Of a stretch of 64,000 nt of DNA, positions 26,665-37,600 are shown piece after piece. The DNA comes from Patagioenas fasciata (lineage: Eukaryota; Chordata; Aves; Columbiformes; Columbidae): the NCBI RefSeq assembly GCF_037038585.1, contig NC_092524.1, positions 67,196,552 through 67,260,551 of the forward strand, written 5' to 3'. Within the stretch, counting starts at the first letter, position 1. Each line of letters opens with the position of its first letter. The notes beneath the pieces are model-generated. The model was not told the DNA's origin and did no database searches. It saw only the letters and a program-made list of their open reading frames with translations. A program made the translations under genes and the position numbers.

Positions 26665-27913
26665 TTACGTTGGAGCAAAAGTAACTGCAGTTTTGCACCA
26701 TGAATTTTAAATCATTAGAATAAGGTTCAAACAGGTATTTATTAATCAAAATAGGAACTTCTACAATCAACAGTTTTACCAATGAGAAATAAGTTGTTTT
26801 TTATTCCTGTAGTGTAAAAATCTGTGCTTTGGGATTCGATGAACTCTTGGAGAGCATTTTCTGCATCCTGATGGCTGTGGAAGCGTTTTCCCTGCAAAAA
26901 GCTATGGAGATGCTTGAAGAAGTGGCAGTCAGTTGGCGAGAGGTCAGGTGAACACAGCAGATGAGGCAAAACTTCATACCCCAACTTGCTCACCTATGGA
27001 AGCATTGGTTGTGCAACATGTGGTCAGACATTGTCGTTGAGAAGAATTGGGCTCTTTCTGTTGACCAATGCTGGCTGCAGGAGTTGCAGTTTTTGGTGTA
27101 TGTCATCGATTTGCTGACCACACTTTTCAGATGCATTTGTTTCACTCAGATTCAGAAAGCTGTAGTGGATCAGACCAGCAGCAGACCACCAAGCCTTTTT
27201 TTGGTGCAAGTTTGGCTTTGGGAAGTGCTTTGGAGCTTCCTCTCGGTCCAGTCACTGAGCTGATCGTTGCCAGTTGTCATGTACAATCCACTTTTCATCA
27301 CATGTCACAATCCGATCAAGAAATGGTTTGTTGTTGTTGTGTGGAATAAGATGATGTTTCAAAATGACGGTTTCTTTGATTTTCAGTCAGCTCATGAGGC
27401 ACCCACTTTTTCACCTTTCCAATTTGCTTCAAATGCCAAACCACCATAGAATGGCCAACGCTGAGTTCTACAGCAACCTCTTGTGTAGTTGTGGGAGGAT
27501 CAGCTTCGATGATTGCTCTCAACTGGTTGTTGTCAGCTTCCAATGGCCACCACTACACTCCTCATCTTCAAGGCTCTTGTCTCCTCTGCAAAACTTCTGT
27601 AACCACCACTGCACTGGACGTTCATTATCAGTTCCTGGGTCAAACCCGTGGTTGATGTTGCGAGTTGTCTCCACTGCTTTACAACCCCTTTTGAACTCGA
27701 ATAAGAAAACCACTCAAATTTGCTTTTTGTCTAACATCATTTACATAGTCTAAAAATAAATATAAAATAAACAGCAAGTAATAAGCCAGCAGAAAAAAAA
27801 GTGAGAAAAGCACATTAAAATGGTGTATAACATAACCACATTTAAGAATGTATTCCAATTTTAAATAGCAAATTTCAACAATGCAAAACCAGCAATTCCT
27901 TTTGTACCAACAA
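26665..27913 (-). mobile_element. mariner (Tc1/mariner) DNA transposon, Hsmar1-like
   Basis: A near full-length but inactive mariner of about 1.25 kb, with transposase on the minus strand. Terminal inverted repeats are visible: 26670-26689 reads TTGGAGCAAAAGTAACTGCA, and the complement of 27891-27910 reads TTGGTACAAAAGGAATTGCT, 15 of 20 positions identical. A TA dinucleotide flanks the left end at 26663-26664; the right-hand TA is degraded. The TIR pattern and the protein (ETTRNIN, ERPVQWW, GLIHYSFLN, SPDLSPTD) match the Hsmar1 type known from primates; mariners are also known from chicken. Stops and frameshifts show that it is dead. Confidence 0.9.
26742..27713 (-). pseudogene. Decayed mariner transposase
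   Basis: A minus-strand transposase remnant in four open pieces. The N-terminal piece (27519-27713) carries the first helix-turn-helix region, with FLFEFKRGCKAVETTRNIN. The second (27316-27543) carries the QLRAIIEAD and TTTQEVA segment and the linker (WVPHELTENQ). The third (27024-27209) carries GLIHYSFLN and ILLNDN. The last (26742-26993) carries SPDLSPTDCHFF. The catalytic aspartates lie at 27297-27299 (TCDEKW), 27033-27035 (LLNDN) and 26928-26930 (SPTD). The last two are in one frame and exactly 35 codons apart, the DD34D spacing of mariners. A TGA at 27024-27026 interrupts the frame just after the second aspartate. It sits wholly inside the TIR-bounded element. Confidence 0.88.
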
Positions 27914-30900
27914 ATCTTTGAGACCTGATTTCCCTCTATAAAAGCAGTGTTTACTCTTTGTCATTACAGCTTAATTACTCAAGTGTCTATTACTTCTATT
28001 TTTATTATAGCTTTGACCAATGTAATATGGTAGTCAAGCCCACATAAGGTTCTTGGATCCTTGTTAGCACTATTCTAAAAACAGGCTTAGTGTCTGTCAC
28101 CTGTCACCCAGTGACCTTCATTCCATTTCAAGAAACAGAGCTGTTTGGTGAACTCGTTATCAGACGCCTTTGAAATTATTGAGTGAACACCTGCTTCTAT
28201 CCATTTATTCTTCATTTTCATTTTGTTGGTTATTTGTTTGGTTTCAATGCTTGTTTCATTCTACTGACACTATAATTTGTCAGTGAGTCAGTTCCTCAGA
28301 GACATCATTAATAAGACCGACTCTAGTCATGGAAGATTCCCAAGCTACTCTGCAAAGAACATTGATTTAAATAATTCATTTAGTCTTCAACTTCAACCTT
28401 AACTTCATTAAGGATTCCTCTTACAACATTATCAATAGGCCATAAAAATTCTGCTTCCAATATGACTGGAAAAAGCACATTAGTAGTTTTGCATCTCCAG
28501 GGAGTTTGCTCCTCAAAATCTTTTTATCTGTGTAATTATCATCTTACATTTAACTTGGTATTTTTATTCCCATAATCTAAATATGCAGCATCTTTGATGG
28601 ATGTCTATTAAATTCAAATAGCTTTATCTTCTTTGCAGCTTAAGTAATACATCCTTTTTCTTTCATGGTTTTAGTTCTTCAGATGTTTCCTTACTGTCAC
28701 AGACTCCATGCAGCCTGCACCATAAGATCTGGAAGATGATACTTCCAGCTAAATTTTGCTGAGTGACTCACAAATTACTGTGTGCAGGATTTGGGTTTAA
28801 GAAAAAAATAGTAACTGGAAGATCGTAAAGCTTGTCTCCCCAGAAGTTTGCTATTAAGGCGATATCAATGTTTCTGTGAAGCACCGGACACAGCTGGAGA
28901 AGGAACTTCAGAGAGGCTGGACAAGGTGCTCTGGTGACATATTTTGCTTGCAGATACTACGATCACCACGTTTTGAGCCAAGATGATTTTAAGCAGAATC
29001 CTAAATTACTCTCCTGCGACAAATGATTCTCTCTGAAGTGAAATGAGTAGACATCCAGCATAATAAATTATAAACCTGCTGGCAGTGTGTAGGTAGAGTC
29101 CATTCACTCCTTTTCCTTCCAGTGCACAAGCTTCAGGCACGTATGGCGCTTTGATCTCTCTGCCGTCACCACCCAACCTCAGCTCCTGACCACTGCCATC
29201 CTTTTGTCTGTTCACAGGCTTCGATAATACTATGAAGACGGCTCAGTGAAATTCATTAGCTTGTCTTATACAGGAGATTTCAGGAGATAATTTGAAAACC
29301 CTATTGCTCCTAGTTTCCCAAATATAAAAGTAAGATTTAGGAGACAAAAAGGACTTACTGCCTCTGATACTTCTTACTAGGTCAGCTGGGCAACCTAGAT
29401 CCTTTTTGATCAAACTCCATTCATATATATACTTTTTTATATTTATATATATGTAAATGAGAGAACTGTGATAAACGAAGGGCAGACAAGAGACACGCAT
29501 CATCTCATGTCAGCTGCACACAACAGCACAATTCTCGACTATAAATAGCACTACACCTTCTTTATCGCTACAAAAGGCTCCACATTTCAATCCAGAATAA
29601 ACAGGGATTTGTTGAAAACTGCAAGTCAAAATATCCTGATTCCAGCGACACTTACATAATTAGTTTCAATATAAGCAGGGCTGCATCCTGCCTAGAAACG
29701 TAGAAGTTCATTTCCATTAACAATTGCCAGTAACTATTATAAAACTGCACAGATTATTTTATTCACCTGTGTCCTCAGCAGTTACTCTTCAACACTGTTT
29801 TTCATCACCAGTTTTAGGGCCAAATCTCAGTTCTGTTTTTAATTCAATTGGCAAGTAGGATTTATAGAGTTAGACAGAGCTTAAGACTCTCTCTCTTTCA
29901 ACTCTTCGTTCCATGGTACCATCCTGGCAAAACAACCCATAAATCCAGTCCTATGGCAGCAGCAGCAGTATATAACACCATATTCACCAGTAAGTTGCTC
30001 CGCAAACCAACGGCTGCTCTCAGTACTCAGTGTGTCTTTGTTCAGAGCTACAGAAAAATCACAGTTTTGAAGCTTTATTGACAGAAAAGACAGGCAATCC
30101 ATGAGCTTTACACTTCCAGTCAGCTGTCTGCTACAAATGTATTTGGGTTGTGATGGGAAGCAACGAAAAACCACATGCAAGGGAAGAAAAATAAGTTCTC
30201 TCAAAATATGTGAAGTGGGAGGGTAGTTGCTTATTACTCTGAAATAACACAGTTTGCAAAGAATCTCCCTTCAACAAACACTTCGGCTTGGAGCAGATAA
30301 TCACCATTTACAAATATTTCTGTCAGTGGTTTTTTGGTATAGTTTTAGAATGAAACCCCAACAAAACACACTCAAACGTAGCTGAAGAACTAAGTAACAA
30401 TGTAGAAAACTGATGGAATCTCCCAAAATTGTGCTTGCAATTCTAAAATTTTCTTTGTTTTCTCAAGTTTTCTCCAAACATGACACTTTATCTCATGCAA
30501 CAAGAATTTTCCATTCACATCCTCATTGGGAGGTACAATGTAAAGTTTGTATATTTGTAGAAAGCTTAATGCTACTACATTGTAGTTTGAAGTCAAGGGT
30601 GGAGGAAAACAGAAGATGCTCGAAAATGTTGAAACTCTGTTCCATCTATCATTTTTTATCCTCCAAAAACAACAATCTGAAAAACTGAAATTATGTCATA
30701 GGATCTTCTGGTGATAAAACCAGTGGATTGCTCCCAAAGACATTACAGTACATCTCTTGGAACACTATGCATATTAATTACTTACTAAAATACAACATCC
30801 AGAAAATGAGATATGAAAAGAGAGGTGACTAAGAAGTCTTCGGCATTACATACGTATGTTTGGAATAATCAGTTACCAATGATTTTTAAATTATTTCAAT

Positions 30901-33900
30901 AGTTTGGATGTTTCAGATTTCATTTTGGCTCCTTGCAGGAAAAGAACATAGACTATATACCATCAAGTTCATTCTCTCCTTTTTCCACACTGATCCCTGG
31001 CTGTCTCCACTCCATACACACCAGTTCACTCCCAGGCTTTTACCTGAAGTAAATCAATTATTTAGTTTTGTCTGGGAAACCTGAGTGCAGAACAGCAGGT
31101 AGAAGATACTACATGTATGAACCACTCCCCTGGCCCCAGGACAGCAAAACCAGGTCAGGCATAACTCTGTCAGAATTTTAACACTTCACTGGTATGACAA
31201 ACAATGGACTTGGGGTATGAAGATCTTCACTTTGTCTTTGGTTTTGTGCACACAGATTTGAGTCATGTATAACCAGAATAACGTTCGAAAGCCAGCTGGC
31301 TTTCAGGAGCTTGACTGTTTGCTGAAAAAAAAAAGGAGAAACAAAAATGACCTGAAACCTTTACAGGTTTGAATAGGATTGCTTTCACAGGACTCACAAT
31401 TGGGTCCATGAGAAAATTCTCAGCTGACCTACCAGAACTGTCTTGATTTTCATACACCACTTGCTTACATTCCAAATTTTGTATACAGATATTGCTGCCA
31501 GACCATAAACCTGTTCTACACATGTGTATTTAAAGTCTGGGAGATACGGCACCTTGGAAAACCTTTCTGTTTTACTCAACTCACTGTCAATTATTTCTAA
31601 TATTTCTGTATTACTGCATTAAAGGCATAAGTGTCTATGTCAAGCAACATAATTATCTCTCAACAAAAAAGCAACCAAAAGGCATAAGTCCAAGCAGCTA
31701 CCATGTAAACACAAACTTACCACTCAGATTCTTATTGATTGTTGTCAACACTCACAGTAAGCAATTATTTTCTTATATGAAGTACAGATTGCCCGTGTTC
31801 TAACTTTTGTCCGTTGTCTCTTTCTGCTATGTGCCTCTAAGAAGAACATGTCTCCATCTTTTTTAGACCCTCACATTAGGTATTTGTAGACAGCAGTTCC
31901 CAGCCCAACCATTTATCTGGTTATTAACCAAAATTCTGGTTAAACCATGCATTCTTCATCACCTCTCTCACCAATGAAATAAATCTTTCAAACTATGTAT
32001 CTCAGCCCATGCCCGTGACTGTTTTTTCTTCACTTTGCACAGGCCTCCCATCTATAAATTAACAAAAATTTCCAGAAGATAAAGTCTTGATGTTGATGCA
32101 TTCCTTTTTATATGCCAAAAGAACACTTTCTGGCAGACCAAGACAAGCAAGATGGTCTAGATGCCTTAGCACATTACAATTTGACGTGATGGACAACAGT
32201 TTGATTTAAGAAATAAACAATCCTAACAGATTCCAAGTTAATTAGACATGATATTTGTCATTTAACACTGCAAGATGCCTAGAGTAATATGGAATCTCAC
32301 AGGACCTACCCAGGTTTGTTTTCCCAAGCTTTTTCCTCCGTTTACTTCAGATTTCACACTTACATATTATAATTATACATTTCTGCCACAACAGAAGCTT
32401 TAGTTGTCACAACAAGCTTTAGCCTCACATTTTGCAGAGTCCTTGGTACTACCAGCTCTTATTACCATTTTAGATCCCATACTGAGTTCTACCACATGAA
32501 GGCACCCAAACTCCAGAGAATCCCTTTGATCTTCTCAAAGGACAACCAGGAGCATTATCATTGTTGCTATTTTTTTTTTACCTTTATCCATCTCATGTCA
32601 CTGCTTCCATAGTGATATAACCCACAGAGTTAAATTCTGCAATACCTTTCACATGAACAGGCAAAATCAATCACAGGGGAAAAAAATACAGTTAATTTCA
32701 CATCTATATCAAACAGTACAAGTGTTCCATGTAATCTGCAGGGGAACAAGGGTTAAAAAGACACTGAACAGAAGTAAACAACATACCTGATCCTTCATGT
32801 AGCAGCTGCAGGAGTTAAAATGATGTTTACAGCTACAGTGGCTGGCTGTCCTCATGTTGCCTCAATTCTTCAGACATATTACTTCCCATTTCTCATCTTA
32901 GTCACCACCATCTGCAATGTTTTAATTCTCCATTATGCTCAGTAATGTAATTTTTGTACATCTGCTATCATATTCTGGGGTTTAATGAACTGGTCTCCTC
33001 CTTGATCCCCTCATCATCTGCTTCTTCATTCCCTGAACTCACCCTAAATCCTGTGATACCAAGCAATTTGTTCCTACAATCCTTCTCAGGCAGATTTCAA
33101 TAAAACCTCCAGCCGTGGAACTAATATTATGAATGTGGAACTAAAAACCTGTAATCTCCACACCTGGAGAACTTGCGCTGACACAGCCCTCCAAACACAA
33201 AGCACTCAAGGAATTAGTATACAACCATACTTTTGACTTTAAAAAACATCTTTGAAAGTCTCCGTGACCACATTTTATCCTCCAGATCTATGTCAAAAAT
33301 CACCGTTCGTGCCTGGCTCCTTCACAACACAGTTCCACACATGTCTAAGCACAGACCGTAGAAATGCCTTAATCCAAATTTTAAAACCCAAATTCCACAC
33401 TAACAATTCGCACATTTCTCCCTATTAATAAATGGCCAGAGTTACTGACATGATAAACCAGAAATGCTGCAAAATGCACTAACCACAGGCAGCAGCCTAA
33501 CTCTTCAAAATCAGGTAGCCAGAATACTTTTTTCCCCCTGGAGCTTTCACATTAGTTAGGCTCAGAGAAAAACTCCATACAATACACTTAAAGCCTATGT
33601 GCACAAAATGTTAGAAAAGAGGAACACATGAAGAGGAGGATGTGCACACACCAAATTGCTTTAAGTCTGAATTTTCCAGGGGATCCCACCAGAGGATGTG
33701 CTGCAGCCACCTTCACTTTCCTTTGCATGGAGCTGAGGCACCTGCCCGAGCAGCCATGCAAAGGGCACATCTGTGAGGTCTGAACACTCTCAAGAGCTGC
33801 ATGTCATACTGCTGCCACAATATTTGATACTGAGTTTAACATTGCTCATTTGCTGCTTTTAATAAGTCTGATTTTCTCCACACACAGGACTGAGCACCCA

Positions 33901-34340
33901 AAACCTCCACAAGGCAGCTGTGAGTCCTGCAGAAACTCCCCTGCAGCCACAAAGGCCACACTACTTCCAGAAAGGGCCACAAACTGCACCCCAACCCGCT
34001 AAACTCAAGCATATCCCTGCTCCCATGTGCACCATGAGGGAGGCCTGTGTGGCTGTAGATTCTTCATCCCATAGGCCCACTTTTCAACAATGCCCCTTCC
34101 CTTCAACTTCTCCTTCCTACCCCACAGCAGATTTGTGACTGACAGAAACAAATGGAAACCAAAGGCCGGCGCTGCAGGAGCTGAGGAGCACTCCCTGCTC
34201 ATTGGGTGCTTTCCAGCACTGCACTGACCTCAGGAACAACCTCCCAGACAAAAAGGGCTGGGGCAACCTGGATGCGAGTCACAGCCAGCTAAAAAAGTCC
34301 ATCGCCAGCCCTTTTCCAGTCAGAAAACAGCTTTAAATAG
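27914..34340. other. Intergenic, no gene seen
   Basis: About 6.4 kb upstream of CDKN3 without a supported exon or recognisable repeat. Minus-strand frames near 29.0-29.2 kb and 32.79-32.86 kb have partial exon-like features (an open frame plus one plausible splice site), but no second supporting signal. GC rises from about 33.6 kb toward the CDKN3 promoter. Confidence 0.5.
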
Positions 34341-34612
34341 TAATTAAGTGAAGTGGGGAGCCGCGCGCGCGCTGCCGCCCTCACCCTGCCGGCAACGGCC
34401 ACCCGGGGCTCGAGACATAGCCCCTTCCCGCCACACCGTCCCAGCCAATCAGCGCAAAGATCACCACCGCCCTCTTTGTTTTTATTCTTTTAAGCCCGCC
34501 TCTCTTTCACGGCCCACCAATCAGAGCGCTCCTCTCGCAAGCGCGGCAGCTTCTCATTGGGAAAGGGGGAGAAGGGCTCTGCCAATGCGGTAGCCCGGGT
34601 GGGCGGGGCCAG

Positions 34613-34618
34613 TTCGAA
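34613..34618 (+). promoter_or_regulatory. CDKN3: Candidate CHR (cell-cycle homology region) element
   Basis: TTCGAA, one of the accepted variants of the CHR bound by the DREAM and MMB complexes, lies 26 bases before the CDKN3 start codon. A GGGCGGGGC block, which could serve as an Sp1 or CDE-like site, is directly upstream at 34601-34609. The nearest CCAAT box is 27 bases upstream, close to the spacing usual for NF-Y/CHR pairs. A single six-base match is weak alone; its position raises confidence. Confidence 0.5.
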
Positions 34619-34643
34619 CGGGCGGCGGTGGGGGAGCGGCGCC

Positions 34644-34655
34644 ATGGTGCAGCCG
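34644..34655 (+). CDS. CDKN3: CDKN3 coding exon 1
   Basis: Only four codons (MVQP) before the donor GTGAGG; phase 0. The human protein starts with a comparable four residues (MKPP), which supports this assignment despite the short length. Intron 1 is only 100 bases. Confidence 0.85.
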
Positions 34656-37600
34656 GTGAGGGGCGGGGATCGCGATAGGGAGCGGGATCCCCGGGGTCAT
34701 CTCAGCCGGGGGCAGGGCGGCCCCAGGTAAATTCCTCGCTCTTGTCCTGCCGCAGGCCTGCGCGACGCCAGCGGGAGACTTTGACTCTTCGGATGAAGAG
34801 GACGCTGGGGGGGACCCGAGGCCGCTGCCCATCTCCTGGTGAGACGCGCCCGGGACCGGCGGGAATTGAACATTAAAGGGCGTTTGCTCCTGAAAAACGG
34901 GAGTTTTTCCCTGGAGGAAACTGTGGTGACCGGCCAGAGCGGGGACGGGGGCTGTGGCTGAACTGCTGGTGCCCTCGCAAAGGGATTGATTCCCTGGGCC
35001 GCTTTTGGAAGCGTTTGCTGGTCACTGTCAGTCACGCTTGATAGATTTTTTTTTTTTTGACAAATCTCGTGAGGATTTGTCAGTGCTTTTCTCCTTTTGG
35101 GCAGGGGTATGTGATGAAGTACGTGTCCACACATGAGATTCCCTTGCCTGGTTTGTTCTTAAAAGTGAATTATAGGTAGGTAACTCTTCCCCCGCTAAAG
35201 GGGACCTGCAAGAAGGCTGGAGAGGGGCTTTTTTCAAGGGCCTGTAATGACAGAACAAGAGGCATCGGCTTAAAACTGAAAGTGGGAAGGTGTAGATTAG
35301 ATATAAAGAAATTACTTCCCATGTGAGTGGTGACAGCCTGGCCCAGGTTGCCCAGAGAGGTGGTGGCTGAACCATCCCTGGAGACATCCCAGGCCAGGCT
35401 GGACGGGGTCTGAGCAACCTGAGCTGGTGAAGATGCCCCTGCTCATGGCAGGGGTGGTACTGGAAAAGCTGGGAAGGTCCCTTCAACCCAAACCGTCCTG
35501 TGGATCCCATAGTCCCACAGAAAAGCAATGTCTAGTAGTGAGTTATCTGTATTCAAATAACAAAAATGTTCTGGGTTGTTTTTTGGGGCTTTTTTAAACT
35601 GTATTTTTTATTTCCTGGCAGGTTGACTTTGTCTCCTGTCTACTCTTCTAAATTCCTGGGATTATGTTCCCTTCCAGGTAAGAAGTATTCACTGAAATTT
35701 GCAGGCATGTTTGAAGCTGAAGAGAGGCAATATCTTGTACCCCAAAATTCTGTGTTCCATTTAGCTGTTGGAGCGACTGGATTTATAATCTGCCACTGGA
35801 ATAATTGTTTCAAACATACCAAGACCAATTGAGAGAATATCTTAACACAAGATAATTTGGCAGTGTGGTAGGAGAACAGCGGCTGTGCTCCACTGTCAGT
35901 TAAAATATTGGGATTTTTAGCCTGGCTTGCTGTTTATAACAAGCAACAACATAAGTGAAACAAGACTGCTTTGACAAATAATTTCTTTATAAGATATATT
36001 TGGCTTAAATTACTCACTCGGTCTGCTCACAATTCTGCACTGCTCTTCCTTAGCATCTGGGTTGTACTACTATGACCAAGATATAAAAATAAACATACAG
36101 GCTTTCATTGTATTTTTATCTACCAAAACTGCAGCCATGGTGAATCTCCTGTGGTCACAGAAGAGACAGAACTGCTGGTGCTGACATTGTGAACTTTCCC
36201 TGTTCCGTTCAAAGCAGTTACTTGACTTTCATCAGCCAGCTGAGAAGTACAGGCTTGGGACTAACACCACACTGAAGAACTAGAAAACAAGTGTTGAATA
36301 ATATTTGAATTTAAGGTATCTTGAAGTGGATGATGGCCAGTGCTACTAAAAATCCCACTACCACTCGCACACTCGTTAATATATATATGCCAAAAAATAG
36401 ATGCATTATATTTTTGAGCTACCTGAGCAGTTTAATCTTCAGATGCATCCAGTTGTAGCCATGCTGATACAGCTTTTGGTCTGCAGGATTTTGCTGTCTC
36501 GTTTTCAAAAGGTGGTTCAAGACACGCACAATCCTGAGCGTTGCCAGGGTAGACCTGAAGATTCTGTGCCTACGGGGCTATAAGAGAAGGAGGGGAGACA
36601 GAGGGAAGATGCAGCGCAAACATTCTGAGCAGTTACATCTCGAACTGAACAACAGCTGTGAATATTGCAGTTCTGTAGGGGCTGCAAAAATGCCTTGGTA
36701 GTGTGATGTGAGGAAAAAACAGAAGTGGGGATACACTGAAGACTGGATAGCAAAGAGGATTCTTAACGTGATTTATGCTGAATATTGCAGAACTGGGAAC
36801 TTACTTTCCTACCAGTCAACCAGATAATTCTGAAGTGATCTCTATCCAGCCCTTTTATTTGTTGGGGTTTTTTTTTTAATGGGTTTTTTGTTCGTGGTGT
36901 TGTTTTTTGGGTATTTTTTTGAGCTGTACCCTAATTTATAATATCCAAAACTCTTCACCTGGAAAATGCATAGCAGCATAAAAACTTGGGCAGTTTTTTT
37001 TTAAATCCTATTACATTACAGTATTAAACAGATAACTGAGTTTAAAGTGTCTTCTGCGCTAGTGATCTATTTGCAAAAATAAGAACTGTGTTTTACATGG
37101 GGTGTGGTTTTGGGCTTTTGCTTTCATTTTGGTGGGAAGTTTGTCTGTGCTCTATTCTTCAGCTGTAGCAGCCATTCCACAAATGTCACTTGCCTGGAGT
37201 GGTAATTGTCATTCATAATTTGTTTTAGGTTGCAGGTTTAAGGATATTAGAAGAAATCTTCAGAAAGATATAGGTGAGTCTTCTGGCCAGTATATAAAGG
37301 CCTCTCTCTTCCAGGCAGTAGATACAGCAAATATCTTAGTGCTGTCACCATTATGAGCACTAGATACGACTTTCAAGTGTGCAGTGCCGCTTTCTCTGTG
37401 GCTTCTCTGCCAAATATTGGATAAGTAATCAGATAATTTCCAGGCTGGAGCTGTACAGGCTTATCTTTTGCAGTAACCACGAGCTCTGCTAAGTCACGTG
37501 CAGGAGAATCGTCTTTAAAGCAGCTAAGACCAAGATAAATTACAAACTTGTAATCTCCTTTTCCCGAAGGAAAGTGAGATTGGGATGGAAAAGGTGAAAT

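Larger units (their letters stand above)
34350..34860. promoter_or_regulatory. CDKN3: CDKN3 CpG-island promoter
   Basis: A CpG-rich block that starts abruptly at a (CG)n run (34362-34372) and covers the first two coding exons of CDKN3. Four CCAAT boxes occur at 34445-34449, 34517-34521, 34556-34560 (inverted, ATTGG) and 34582-34586. There is no TATA box at the expected place. NF-Y-bound CCAAT arrays ahead of a CHR element are the established signature of genes induced in G2/M, and CDKN3 belongs to that expression class in mammals. Confidence 0.75.

Noticed and set aside
32787-32856. Possible first coding exon on the minus strand (MRTASHCSCKHHF...) ending at a GTATGT donor
   Set aside because: Only 23 codons with no promoter features; an open frame this short is expected by chance.
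1-34000. Search for BMP4 coding exons expected from synteny
   Set aside because: No TGF-beta-family cysteine-knot or propeptide coding sequence was seen.
35028-35528. A 166-codon minus-strand open frame in CDKN3 intron 2
   Set aside because: It is antisense across the CR1 copy there and has no independent support.
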